Shown: positions 50,310-58,943, counted from the first letter of the stretch. The stretch is 64,000 bases of DNA from Acidovorax sp. CCYZU-2555 (GCF_018413525.1 NZ_JAHCDD010000014.1:23210-87209), one strand, 5' to 3'. Numbers and translations are program-made. Notes: generated by a model from the letters alone, not told the origin.

Positions 50310-52874
50310 CTACCAGTCTTCCTTGACGGCCAACACCGCATCGCGCCCGGCCGCGGCCCGGCCCGCGAGCCAGGCGGCCAGCGTGCCCGCGGCCGTCACG
50401 GCCAGCGCCAGCAGCGCCAGGCGCAGCCAGGGCAGGCGCAGCTCCATGGTCCAGTGAAAGCTCTGCGGATTGACCACATGCACCAGGATCACGGCCACGC
50501 CCAGGCCCAGCACCGTGCCGGCGAGCGCACCCAGCGCACTCCAGACCGCGCCTTCGCCGGCGACGACGCCGAGAATCTGGCGCCGCGTGAGGCCCAGATG
50601 ACTGAGCAGACCGAACTCCTTGCGCCGCGCCAGCACCTGGGCGCTGAAGCTCGCGGCAATGCCGAACAGCCCTATGCCTATGGCCACGGCCTGCAGCCAA
50701 TAGGTGACGGCAAAACTGCGGTCGAAGATGCGCATGGAGCGTTCGCGCAGGCCTTCGCTGCTGACCCATTCGAGCGGGCCATGCGTGGGCGCGAGCGCCT
50801 GGATCTGCGCCTGCAGCGCGGCCAGATCGGCATCGGCTGCGGGCCAGAGCGCGATTTCCGAGATACGGGCATCGCCCGTGAGGCGCAGGTAGTCGCCGCT
50901 GTCGATGGCCACGGCGCCGAACTGGCGCACATAGTCGCGCCAGATGCCGGCCACAAAGAACCGGGCCGCCTTGGGAAATGCGGACTGCAGCGCGGGCCAG
51001 GGCTGGCCGGGTTGCAGGCTGTACAACTGTGCAGCGGCTTCGCTGACATGCACGCCAATCAGGCCCGGCGGCACGGCCAGCGGCGGCGCGAGCCAGGGCA
51101 GGGCCTGGGCCTGTGCGCCGAGCAAGGGGCGCACCAGCAAGGCCATGGCCGGCTGGGCGCTGTCCAGCGCCAGGCTGGCGTTGCGCTGGGCCTGGGCGCG
51201 CGCCACGCCGGGCAGTGCGCGCACCGCATCGACCAGTCGCGCCTCGCGCAGGCCCGCATCGCCCTGGCCCGAGCCGCCCGCAGCCCGCACATAGGCCGGC
51301 GCGGGCAGCGCGGTATCGAGCCATTCGAGCATCGAGCCGCGAAAGCTGCTGACCATCACGGTGAGCGCCACGGCCAGGCTCAGGCTCGCGACCACACCGC
51401 CGACGGCCACGCTGGCGCTGGCCCGCATGCGCCGCGCGCGTTCGAACGCCAGCAGCCACAGCGGACGGCGGTGCGCAAACTCCGGCAGGCGCCGCAGCAG
51501 CCGGCCCAGCAGCCAGGGCAGTGCGGCCATGCCCCCGAGCAGCAGCAGGGCCACCGAGAGATAGGCCGCCAGCGGAATGCCGGCGATCGGCGGCAACCAG
51601 GCCAATCCCGCGCTGGCCGCGAGCAGCAGCAGCGGCAGGCGCGCGCCGGCTTGCGGAATCTGCAGCGCGCCCAGGCCCTTGAGCGTGGCCGCGGCGGGCA
51701 GGCGCTGCGCGCTGCGCGCCGGCCACCAGCCGCCGGCCAGCGTCGCCGCCAGGCCCAGGCCTGCGAACACCAGCGCTGCGGCGCCGCTCCACTGCAGCGC
51801 CGGCTGCACATCGCCAAAATAGCCGCCGCCCAGATCGCCGCCCAGCAGCCGCAGCGCCAGTGCGGCCAGGCCCAGGCCCAGCGCAATGCCGCCCACGCTG
51901 CCCAGCAAGCCCAGCACGGCCGACTCGGCCAGCACCAGCGCCAGGCGCTGGCGCGCGGTGAGGCCCAGCACCGCCAGCAGCGCAAACTGCGGCGCGCGCC
52001 GCGCCACGCTCAGCGACAGCACCGAGTACACCAGGAAGGCGCCCGTGAACAGCGCCACCAGCGCCAGCACCGTCAGATTGACGCGGTAGGCGCGCGACAT
52101 CTGCGCCACGCGCTGCTGCTCGTTGCCGGGGACGCTGGCCAGCACGCCCGCAGGCCAGCCCGGCATGGCGCGCAGCTGCGTGAGCAGGCCGTCGGCATCG
52201 GCGCCCGGCGCCAGCAGCAGATCGACGCGGCTGATCTCGCCCCAGCGCTGCAGCAGATCCTGCGCTGCGCCGATATCCATCAACGCCAGCGGCGGACCGC
52301 TGGCGGCGACGGTGCCCGCGATGCGCACCGCGACCGGTGCCGACGCCGCTGCGCCGCTGGGCGCGGGCAGCCGCCACCAGAGTTCCGCGCCGGCCGCCTG
52401 GGCTTCGTTCAAGTTCAGCGCCTGCAGCGCCGCGGCGTTGAGAAACACCGTGGCCGGGGCAAACAGATCGAGCCTGTCCTGGCCGGCAAAAAGCCGCGGC
52501 ATCAGCGCCGGCGCCATGGGCGCCAGTTGCAGCGCATCGCCGCCCAGCAGCCGCAGCGTGACCGGGCTGCCTGTCCCGCGCTGTGCCTGTACCGAAGCCT
52601 CGAGCCAGGGGGCGGCGTGGGCCACCTCTGCATGGCGCGCCACCATCGCATAGAGCTGTTCGGGCAGCGCGCCCTGCATCGGGCGCAGTTCCAGATCGGG
52701 CTGGCCCTGCACGCTGCGCACGGCGCGCGAGAACTCGTCGAGCGCCGAGGCATTGATCACATGCACCGCGAACCCCAGCGCCACGCCCAGCACCACGGCA
52801 ATCAGCGCGCTGGCCGTACGCCAGGGGTGGTGCAGCAGTTCCTGCAGGGAAAAAGTGCGCAGCAGGGCAAACAT
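50310..52874 (-). CDS. ABC transporter permease with FtsX/MacB-type domains
   Basis: An 854-residue inner-membrane protein. A first membrane helix near 15-40 is followed by a large periplasmic domain (about 45-250), then a cluster of helices (about 255-480), another periplasmic domain, and three C-terminal helices with the FtsX-type coupling sequence RRKEFGLLSHLGLTRRQILG. This duplicated FtsX layout is that of AttF/AttG- and LolCE-like mechanotransmission permeases, which move lipophilic or peptide cargo at the outer face of the inner membrane. The cognate ATPase is at 53511-54194. The hsp20 gene on the other strand separates the two. Confidence 0.88.
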   Translation of the reverse strand: MFALLRTFSLQELLHHPWRTASALIAVVLGVALGFAVHVINASALDEFSRAVRSVQGQPDLELRPMQGALPEQLYAMVARHAEVAHAAPWLEASVQAQRGTGSPVTLRLLGGDALQLAPMAPALMPRLFAGQDRLDLFAPATVFLNAAALQALNLNEAQAAGAELWWRLPAPSGAAASAPVAVRIAGTVAASGPPLALMDIGAAQDLLQRWGEISRVDLLLAPGADADGLLTQLRAMPGWPAGVLASVPGNEQQRVAQMSRAYRVNLTVLALVALFTGAFLVYSVLSLSVARRAPQFALLAVLGLTARQRLALVLAESAVLGLLGSVGGIALGLGLAALALRLLGGDLGGGYFGDVQPALQWSGAAALVFAGLGLAATLAGGWWPARSAQRLPAAATLKGLGALQIPQAGARLPLLLLAASAGLAWLPPIAGIPLAAYLSVALLLLGGMAALPWLLGRLLRRLPEFAHRRPLWLLAFERARRMRASASVAVGGVVASLSLAVALTVMVSSFRGSMLEWLDTALPAPAYVRAAGGSGQGDAGLREARLVDAVRALPGVARAQAQRNASLALDSAQPAMALLVRPLLGAQAQALPWLAPPLAVPPGLIGVHVSEAAAQLYSLQPGQPWPALQSAFPKAARFFVAGIWRDYVRQFGAVAIDSGDYLRLTGDARISEIALWPAADADLAALQAQIQALAPTHGPLEWVSSEGLRERSMRIFDRSFAVTYWLQAVAIGIGLFGIAASFSAQVLARRKEFGLLSHLGLTRRQILGVVAGEGAVWSALGALAGTVLGLGVAVILVHVVNPQSFHWTMELRLPWLRLALLALAVTAAGTLAAWLAGRAAAGRDAVLAVKEDW

Positions 52875-52959
52875 GGATAAAGGCGTCAGAGGATGTGGGC
52901 GCTACGTGCCGGCCCGTGCCAGTCAGGGCCTGGATAGGCCTGAGGCCTGTGCGTTGATC

Positions 52960-52989
52960 CTTGAAAAAACGGCGCGCAGGACCACAATT
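52960..52989 (+). promoter_or_regulatory. Sigma-32 heat-shock promoter of hsp20
   Basis: CTTGAAA at 52960-52966 is a perfect -35. After 15 bp, CCACAATT at 52982-52989 approximates CCCCATNT. Transcription would begin near 52997, about 80 bp before the start codon. Confidence 0.7.
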
Positions 52990-53075
52990 TAACAGCAGGC
53001 CCCGCAGCCATGTGCTGCCAGCGGCCAGGCCTTGCACGCCGGCCATGCGCGCGTGCTGTCTGAAGGAGGAATGTC

Positions 53076-53504
53076 ATGAACGCATTGATGGGTCGTGGTG
53101 GTTTGCTCGACGAATTCTTCAAGGATGTGAACCCTGGTTTCTATATCCGTCCGCTGCACGGAGATCCGCTGCCTTCGCCTTCGCAGATCAAGGTCGATGT
53201 GAAGGAAAACGAAGCTGCCTACACCGTGCACGCGGAAGTGCCTGGCGTCGCCAAGGAGGACATCCAGGTGGCCATCGACGGCAACGTGGTGAGCCTGCGT
53301 GCCGAAGTCACGCAAAAGGATGAGCAGACCAAGGACGACAAGCTGCTGCGCAGCGAGCGCTTCTATGGCGCGGTGGAGCGCAGCTTCCAGCTGCCGCAGG
53401 AGATCGACGCGGCCCAGGCCAGGGCGCGTTATGACAACGGCGTGCTGACGTTGACGCTGCCCAAGAAGCAGGGCGCACAGACCCGGCGACTGACCATCGA
53501 ATGA
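53076..53504 (+). CDS. Small heat-shock protein, Hsp20/alpha-crystallin family
   Basis: A 142-residue ATP-independent chaperone that holds unfolded clients. The alpha-crystallin domain spans about 38-130: PSQIKVDVKENEAAYTVHAE, VPGVAKEDIQVAIDGN, and the closing RYDNGVLTLTLPKK motif. ATG 53076 follows GAAGGAGGAATGTC, a strong ribosome site. It is driven by a sigma-32 promoter and sits alone on the plus strand, 6 bp from the convergent ATPase gene. Confidence 0.95.
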   Translation: MNALMGRGGLLDEFFKDVNPGFYIRPLHGDPLPSPSQIKVDVKENEAAYTVHAEVPGVAKEDIQVAIDGNVVSLRAEVTQKDEQTKDDKLLRSERFYGAVERSFQLPQEIDAAQARARYDNGVLTLTLPKKQGAQTRRLTIE

Positions 53505-53510
53505 GGGTCG

Positions 53511-54194
53511 TCAGGCCGCAGCCATGCCGTCGGCGCGCAATTGCAGCACGCGGTCGGCGCGTTGCGCGGCGTCGCGCGAATGGGTGGCGAGCACCAGCGC
53601 GGCGCCGGCCGCGCGCGCCTGGGATGTGAGCAGATCAAGAATACGCGTGGCCGTGGCCGGGTCGAGATTGCCCGTGGGTTCGTCGGCCAGCAGCAGCCGC
53701 GGGCGGTGCACCAGCGCGCGCGCAATCGCCACGCGCTGCAACTGGCCGCCGCTGAGCTGCTGCGGCAGGCGCGCACCCAGCCCGCCCAGGCCTACCGCGT
53801 CCAGCATGGCTGCGACGCGCGCAGCGGCTTCCTGGTGGCGGCCCAGCAGCATCAGCGGCAGGCCCACGTTCTGCGCGACATCGAGATGCGGCAGCACATG
53901 GAAGGCCTGGAACACAAAGCCCAGATGGGCGCGGCGCCAGACGGCGCGCTGGTCATCGCTGAGCGCTCCCAGGTCGGCGCCGTCGTGCGTTATGCGGCCT
54001 GCATCCCAATGGTCCAGCCCGGCCAGGCAGTTGAGCAGTGTCGACTTGCCCACGCCCGACTCGCCGACGATGGCGACGATTTCGCCGGCAGCGACGTCGA
54101 ACGACACCGCGCTGAACACGGGCGCGCCCGCATAGTGCTTGGCCAGGTTCTCCACGGAGATGGCCGGGGCGGCGGGGCGCTGCGCGGAGTTCAT
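53511..54194 (-). CDS. ABC transporter ATP-binding protein, MacB/LolD type
   Basis: A 227-residue ATPase. Walker A is GESGVGKS at 44-51, the signature is LSGGQLQRVAIARAL, Walker B LLLADEPTGNLD and the H-loop ATHS. GNLD and the overall length place it with MacB/LolD/FtsE-type ATPases that pair with FtsX-like permeases, here the 854-residue permease beyond hsp20. ATG 54194 is chosen over a frame reaching into miaA. It starts 10 bp downstream of the miaA stop. Confidence 0.92.
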   Translation of the reverse strand: MNSAQRPAAPAISVENLAKHYAGAPVFSAVSFDVAAGEIVAIVGESGVGKSTLLNCLAGLDHWDAGRITHDGADLGALSDDQRAVWRRAHLGFVFQAFHVLPHLDVAQNVGLPLMLLGRHQEAAARVAAMLDAVGLGGLGARLPQQLSGGQLQRVAIARALVHRPRLLLADEPTGNLDPATATRILDLLTSQARAAGAALVLATHSRDAAQRADRVLQLRADGMAAA

Positions 54195-54204
54195 GGCTTG
54201 GGGC

Positions 54205-55197
54205 TCAGCCCTTGTGCGCGGCCAGATGGTCGAGCACGGCCTGCACCAGCGCCGGCGTCGCTCCAGGTGCATCGCAGGCAATCACCTGGCGCTGCGGCAT
54301 GCTGCGCAGCCAGGTGATCTGGCGCTTGGCGAGCTGGCGCGTCGCGGCAATGCCTTTTTCGCGCAGCAGGTGGCGGTTGAGGTCGCCGCCGCGCCGCGTC
54401 TGCCAGTCCATTTCGTCCCAGACCTGGCGATAGCCCACGCAGCGCATTGACGGCAACTCGGCATGCAGATCGCCGCGGGCGCGCAGGCCCGTGACTTCGG
54501 CGACCAGACCGGCGTCGAGCATGGCGTCGAAGCGCTGCGCAATGCGCGCATGCAGCCAGCTGCGCTCGGTAGGCTCGAGCGAGAACAGCGTGGCGATGGC
54601 CGGCGCGCTTGCTTCGGCCGTGCGCGCGCGGGTGTGGAAGTGCGACAGCGGCTGGCCTGAGATGGTCCAGACTTCGAGCGCGCGCTGGATGCGCTGGCTG
54701 TCGCCGGGCGCGAGCCGCGCCGCGGTCTCGGGGTCGACCTGGGCGAGTTCGGCATGCATGCCATGCCAGCCGATCAGCGCCGCGCGCTCCTCGAGCTGGG
54801 CGCGCACCGCGGCGTCGGCCGCGGGCATGTCGTCTATGCCGTCGAACAAGGCCTTGAAGTAGAGCATGGTGCCGCCGACCAGCAGCGGCAGCGCGCCGCG
54901 CGCGCGGATTTCGTCGATCAGGCGCTGCGCGTCCTGCACGAACTCGGCGGCGCTATAGGCCTGCAGCGGGTCGCGGATATCGATCAGGTGGTGGGGCACG
55001 GCGGCCTGCTCGGCGGCCGATGGCTTGGCCGTGCCGATGTCCATGCCGCGGTAGACCAGCGCCGAATCGACGCTGATGATTTCCACGGCCTGGCCGCGCG
55101 CGCCCAGCACGGCCGCAAGGGCCATGGCGGCCGCGGTCTTGCCCGAGGCGGTCGGGCCGGCGATGGCGATGCAGGGCAGAAGAGGGGAGGCGGTCAT
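54205..55197 (-). CDS. miaA: tRNA dimethylallyltransferase MiaA
   Basis: Transfers the dimethylallyl group from DMAPP to the N6 position of A37 in tRNAs reading UNN codons. 330 residues. The P-loop is GPTASGKT at 14-21, then [19 protein letters not shown], the substrate-specificity region, and later GYRQVWDEM and the KRQITWLR motif of the tRNA-binding part. ATG 55197 is chosen; the open frame to 55233 has no ribosome site. The usual partner mutL is about 7 kb away in the same orientation. Confidence 0.96.
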   Translation of the reverse strand: MTASPLLPCIAIAGPTASGKTAAAMALAAVLGARGQAVEIISVDSALVYRGMDIGTAKPSAAEQAAVPHHLIDIRDPLQAYSAAEFVQDAQRLIDEIRARGALPLLVGGTMLYFKALFDGIDDMPAADAAVRAQLEERAALIGWHGMHAELAQVDPETAARLAPGDSQRIQRALEVWTISGQPLSHFHTRARTAEASAPAIATLFSLEPTERSWLHARIAQRFDAMLDAGLVAEVTGLRARGDLHAELPSMRCVGYRQVWDEMDWQTRRGGDLNRHLLREKGIAATRQLAKRQITWLRSMPQRQVIACDAPGATPALVQAVLDHLAAHKG

Positions 55198-55361
55198 GTC
55201 GCTGATAGTCACAAAACAGCGGCCCGGCCGCAAGGGGCGGGGCCGAAAAGCTCATCGAGGAAGCGGGAGTGCCGCGCCCGCGCCCAGCGCCACACAGGGC
55301 AGGGCGCGCACGCGCGCATAGGCGGCAAGCGTAGCAGACGCCAGGCGGCGCGCGCGCGATG

Positions 55362-56201
55362 TCAGGGCGCCTGCAAGTCGAACAGTTCCTGCAGCGCCAC
55401 GCGGTACTGGGGCAGGCCGACGGCATTGGTGTTGTGGTGGCTGCCGCCCTCGACCAGCACCCAGCGCTTGGGCGATTGCGCGGCCGCATAGAGTTGCTCG
55501 CCCAGCGCCGGCGGAATCAGCCGGTCGCTGCTGCCATGCACCACCAGCAGCGGCGAGCCTATGCGCGCCACGCGCGCCTGGGAATCGAAGGTCTGGGTGA
55601 GCAGCGGGCCCACGGGCAGCCAGCCCCAGCGCATGCTGCCGATCACATCGGTCATGCGGCTGAACGTGCCTTCGACCAGCGTGCCGCGCTCGTCATCGAC
55701 TTCGCTGGCCAGCGCGATCGCGATCGCACCGCCCAGCGAGTGGCCGAACAGATAGCGGTCGTTTTGCGGATGCTGTCGTGCCAGCCAGTCCCAGGCCGCG
55801 CGCGCGTCCTCGATCGCCAGCTTTTCCGAGGGCAGCCCGGCGCTGCTCTGGCCGAAGCCGCGGTAGTCGATGGCCAGCACCGAAAAGCCCAGCGACTGCA
55901 TGCGGCGAATGCGCTGCGACGAGCCCGAGACATTCCAGCGCGCGCCGTGCAGATAGAGCAGCACGGGTGCCGCCGCGTTCTTCGCCGGCAGCCACAGCGC
56001 GTGCAGGCGCACGGCTTCGCCGCTCAGGCGCGAGTCGAAATCTATCCAGATGTCTTCCATGCCCGCCATGTCGGCGTTCTGCCAGCTGCGCTGGCTCGGC
56101 TGGAAGATCCATTCGCGCTGCTTGGCGTCGAGCAGCGCGCAGCCGCTCGTCGCCAGCAGGGTGCAGCAGACGGCGGCAAGAACAAGGCGGGCAGGGCGCA
56201 T
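55362..56201 (-). CDS. Alpha/beta-hydrolase lipoprotein
   Basis: A 279-residue protein with signal peptide ending in lipobox ATSGC (C21), so probably membrane anchored. The fold is an alpha/beta hydrolase: oxyanion-hole region LLYLHGARWN, nucleophile elbow GHSLGG with S155, acid in VHGSSDRLIP and the histidine in EGGSHHN near the C-terminus. The catalytic triad is therefore complete. The closest informal group is the BEM46/ABHD13-like peptidase or esterase family. Substrate unknown. Monocistronic, with no clear ribosome site before ATG 56201. Confidence 0.85.
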   Translation of the reverse strand: MRPARLVLAAVCCTLLATSGCALLDAKQREWIFQPSQRSWQNADMAGMEDIWIDFDSRLSGEAVRLHALWLPAKNAAAPVLLYLHGARWNVSGSSQRIRRMQSLGFSVLAIDYRGFGQSSAGLPSEKLAIEDARAAWDWLARQHPQNDRYLFGHSLGGAIAIALASEVDDERGTLVEGTFSRMTDVIGSMRWGWLPVGPLLTQTFDSQARVARIGSPLLVVHGSSDRLIPPALGEQLYAAAQSPKRWVLVEGGSHHNTNAVGLPQYRVALQELFDLQAP

Positions 56202-56312
56202 AGGAGGGATGAGGTTGAACGTGGCGCAGGCATTCAAGGATATGCTCTTGCTTATTGGCCGACCCAATCAGGGGAATCGGTCTGTATCCGGCTGTTTTTT
56301 CGAGAGAGATCT

Positions 56313-57182
56313 ATGCGCTTGGGTTTAGCTGCCAACCGTCTTCACCACCAGGCCGACGACGCGGCCCTGTTCTCGTGGCTGCGCGCCTGCGAGTCCGGCA
56401 TACGCGAACTCCAGCTCGGCCTGCATGCCGTGGGACGCACCTACGATGCGATCCAGGCGGCAGGCATGCTGAATGCGTATTCCGGCATGCGCCGCTACCC
56501 CTATGGCCGCGAAGGCGGGCTGATGAAGCTGGTCGCCGAAGTCGTGGGCCTGGAGGAAGATGAGCGCCGGCTCGACGGCGCGATCTATTTCATCGATCCC
56601 GTGGACCCGTCGTCGATCTTTCCCGAAGCACTGGCCTTGAAGCGCCAGTGCGTGATCCATGGCAAGCCGTTCCTGTCGACTGTGGCCTCGGCGCGCGACT
56701 GGATCGAAGTCGAGCGCCTGCACCGCGGCTTCGTGCCCGACAGCGGCGCCAAGCGCTTCTACGCGCTCGAGTCGCAGACGCTGGCGCTGATTGCCCACGA
56801 TGCGCTCAAGCCCGCGATGCTCGACTTTGCCGAGCGCAACTTTGCGCTGCTGTCGCGCTTCGCGCGCCGCGTGGGCACGGGCACTACGGGCCAAAAGCTC
56901 AATGAAATGGCCTGGAGCAAAGGCTGGCCCGCCGACCGCCAATGGGTGGACCGCTACCAGAGCGGCCCGCTGGGCGGCGATGCGCAGATTGCCGATCTGG
57001 TGCTCGAGCGGCGCTGCCAGCGCGTGATCTTCTTCGAGGACCCGCATGTCGCACGCCAGCACGAAGCCGACATCCAGCTGCTCGAGCGCGCCGTGACCAC
57101 GGCCACCCACGAGACAGTCTGCATGACCACGCCCCAGGTCGCGCAGCGCTGGTGCGATGCCGCCGCCAGGCGCGGCAAGTAA
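56313..57182 (+). CDS. Tandem-domain methylglyoxal-synthase-like protein
   Basis: A 289-residue protein made of two MGS-type domains; a normal methylglyoxal synthase has about 150. The C-terminal copy (about 150-289) keeps the family residues: H162-D163 in LIAHDALK, GTGTTGQ, D223 in GPLGGDAQI, and D243 in FFEDPHVARQHEAD. The N-terminal copy (1-140) is recognisable by pattern but degenerate: LAANRLH replaces the AHD element, GREGGLMKLV lacks the GGD aspartate, while YFIDPVDPSS keeps D95. MGS converts dihydroxyacetone phosphate to methylglyoxal. ATG 56313 has GAGAGA upstream. A regulatory or pseudo-symmetric oligomer role for the first copy is inference. Confidence 0.8.
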   Translation: MRLGLAANRLHHQADDAALFSWLRACESGIRELQLGLHAVGRTYDAIQAAGMLNAYSGMRRYPYGREGGLMKLVAEVVGLEEDERRLDGAIYFIDPVDPSSIFPEALALKRQCVIHGKPFLSTVASARDWIEVERLHRGFVPDSGAKRFYALESQTLALIAHDALKPAMLDFAERNFALLSRFARRVGTGTTGQKLNEMAWSKGWPADRQWVDRYQSGPLGGDAQIADLVLERRCQRVIFFEDPHVARQHEADIQLLERAVTTATHETVCMTTPQVAQRWCDAAARRGK

Positions 57183-57200
57183 AGCGCATTCGGCGCCATG

Positions 57201-57226
57201 AAAAAAGGGACCTCGCGGTCCCTTTT
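57201..57226. terminator. Bidirectional terminator between the MGS-like gene and gdhA
   Basis: AAAAAAGGGACC at 57201-57212 pairs with GGTCCCTTTT at 57217-57226 around a 4-nt loop. The A-run on the left and T-run on the right let it work for both convergent genes. Confidence 0.85.
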
Positions 57227-57274
57227 GTGCACAGCACGCATCACCCCCTTCAGCGATCAAATCTGGGCGCTAGG

Positions 57275-57358
57275 TTTTTGCCGCCGGGCCGCCCCAAGGC
57301 AAAAACGCGCCCCCTTGGGGGGCAGCGCAGCTACGCGCAGCGAGCAAGCGTGGGGGCC
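57275..57358. repeat. Palindrome-rich intergenic element, probably an interspersed repeat
   Basis: GTTTTTGCC at 57275-57283 is inverted at 57299-57307, followed by CCCCCTTGGGGG and a run of CGCAGC/GCGAGCAAGCG units. This style of GC-rich sequence with a CCCCAAGG core recurs between genes in Comamonadaceae as I recall. The interval 57227-57363 otherwise holds nothing recognisable. Confidence 0.45.
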
Positions 57359-57363
57359 GCAGG

Positions 57364-58710
57364 TTACACGACGCCCTGGGCGATCATTGCGTCGGCGATC
57401 TTGACGAAGCCGGCGACGTTGGCGCCGTCGATGTAGCTCACGGTGCCGTCGGCGCGCTTGCCGTACTTCAGGCAGGCCGCATGGATGCCTTGCATGATCT
57501 GCAGCAGGCGGCCATCGACTTCTTCCGCAGGCCAGGAGATGCGCGCCGAGTTCTGGCACATTTCCAGACCCGACGTGGCGACGCCGCCAGCGTTCGAGGC
57601 CTTGCCCGGTGCGTACAGCACGCCCGCGGCTTCGAAGGCCTTGGCGGCTTCGATCGTGGCGGGCATGTTCGCGCCTTCGGCCACGCACAGCACGCCGTTG
57701 GCGATCAGTGTCTTGGCGTCGTTGAGGTCCAGTTCGTTCTGCGTTGCGCAAGGCAGCGCGACGTCGACCTTGATGCCCCAGGGCGTCTTGCCGGCGAGGA
57801 ATTCAACGCCGGAAACCTGCGCTGCGTAGTCGCTGACGCGGCCGTAGCGGTGGTTCTTGACGTCCATCAGCAGCGCGAGCTTGGCGGTGTCGAAACCGGC
57901 AGCGTCGTAGACCGTGCCCGAGGAGTCGGAGACCGACACCACCTTGGCGCCCAGGGCCATGGCCTTTTCGACGGCGTACTGGGCGACGTTGCCCGAGCCC
58001 GACACCGAGACCGTCAGGCCTTCGAACGACTTGCCGCGCGTCTTGAGCATTTCCTGCGCGAAGTAGACCGTGCCGTAGCCCGTGGCTTCGGGGCGGATCA
58101 GCGAGCCGCCGAACGACAGGCCCTTGCCGGTGAACACGCAGGCCGCGCTGTTCGTGAGCTTCTTGTACATGCCGGCCATGAAGCCGACTTCACGGCCGCC
58201 CACGCCGATGTCGCCCGCGGGCACATCGGTGTCGGGACCGACATGGCGGAACAGTTCGGTGATGAAAGCCTGGCAAAAGCGCATGACTTCGAGCGGGCTC
58301 TTGCCCTTGGGGTCGAAGTCGGAGCCGCCCTTGCCGCCGCCCATGGGCAGCGTGGTCAGCGCGTTCTTGAACGTCTGTTCGAACGCCAAGAACTTGAGCA
58401 CCGACAGGTTGACCGAGGGGTGCAGGCGCAGGCCGCCCTTGTACGGGCCGATGGCCATGCTGTGCTGGATGCGGTAGCCACGATTGACTTGCACCTGGCC
58501 TTTGTCGTCGATCCAGGTCACGCGGAACATGACGGTGCGTTCGGCTTCGACCAGGCGTTCGAGCAGGCCGTTCTCAGCGTACTTGGGGTTCTTCTCGATG
58601 AAGGGCCAGAGGCTTTCCATCACTTCGGTGACGGCTTGCAGAAACTCGGGTTGGCCGGGGTTGCGCTGTGCCACTTGTTCAAGGAAATGGCCGACGGACT
58701 CGTACTTCAT
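57364..58710 (-). CDS. gdhA: NADP-specific glutamate dehydrogenase
   Basis: Reductive amination of 2-oxoglutarate with ammonia to glutamate. 448 residues, the hexameric E. coli GdhA type. Substrate-site residues lie in GPYKGGLRLHPSVN and LPMGGGKGG, with the catalytic aspartate in PAGDIGVGGREVG. The nucleotide domain has SGSGNVAQYA (GxGxxA, consistent with NADP preference). It ends at the terminator shared with the MGS-like gene. The promoter lies in the AT-rich interval 58711-58800. Confidence 0.97.
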   Translation of the reverse strand: MKYESVGHFLEQVAQRNPGQPEFLQAVTEVMESLWPFIEKNPKYAENGLLERLVEAERTVMFRVTWIDDKGQVQVNRGYRIQHSMAIGPYKGGLRLHPSVNLSVLKFLAFEQTFKNALTTLPMGGGKGGSDFDPKGKSPLEVMRFCQAFITELFRHVGPDTDVPAGDIGVGGREVGFMAGMYKKLTNSAACVFTGKGLSFGGSLIRPEATGYGTVYFAQEMLKTRGKSFEGLTVSVSGSGNVAQYAVEKAMALGAKVVSVSDSSGTVYDAAGFDTAKLALLMDVKNHRYGRVSDYAAQVSGVEFLAGKTPWGIKVDVALPCATQNELDLNDAKTLIANGVLCVAEGANMPATIEAAKAFEAAGVLYAPGKASNAGGVATSGLEMCQNSARISWPAEEVDGRLLQIMQGIHAACLKYGKRADGTVSYIDGANVAGFVKIADAMIAQGVV

Positions 58711-58760
58711 GAGAGAACTTTCTGACTAAATAAAACGGCTGCGTGAAAACTTGAAAAAAG

Positions 58761-58769
58761 ATTATGCCA
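58761..58769 (-). promoter_or_regulatory. Candidate extended -10 promoter of gdhA
   Basis: On the minus strand the sequence reads TGGCATAAT: a TGN motif joined to CATAAT, an extended -10. No good -35 is present. Two more GCATA copies lie within 30 bp upstream, giving three GCATA units that could be regulator contacts. Confidence 0.4.
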
Positions 58770-58927
58770 AAAATGTATGCCCTTATGCATCTTTTTGGGG
58801 AGGTCTTGTGCATGAGTGGTGCGTTTTTGATTTTTTTGGTGCGTCCTCATCCTTTTTCCGCCCTGTAATGGGGCGTTTTTGCAAATAGACAGTCGGGCCT
58901 GAAATTTGCTTTTCTTTTAATGGTGAG

Positions 58928-58943
58928 TGAAAATTAATTTTCA
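58928..58943. promoter_or_regulatory. Perfect palindromic operator candidate for the RpiR-type regulator
   Basis: TGAAAATTAATTTTCA is a perfect 16-bp palindrome, 65 bp upstream of the MFS start codon. RpiR-family regulators bind AT-rich inverted repeats of this size and shape, and the only regulator gene nearby (61117-61950) is of that family. Confidence 0.55.

Noticed and set aside
50454..52880. Plus-strand open frame of 808 codons opposite the FtsX-type permease
   Set aside because: Gln/Ala/His/Arg-rich nonsense composition; the permease on the other strand has clear membrane segments and family motifs.
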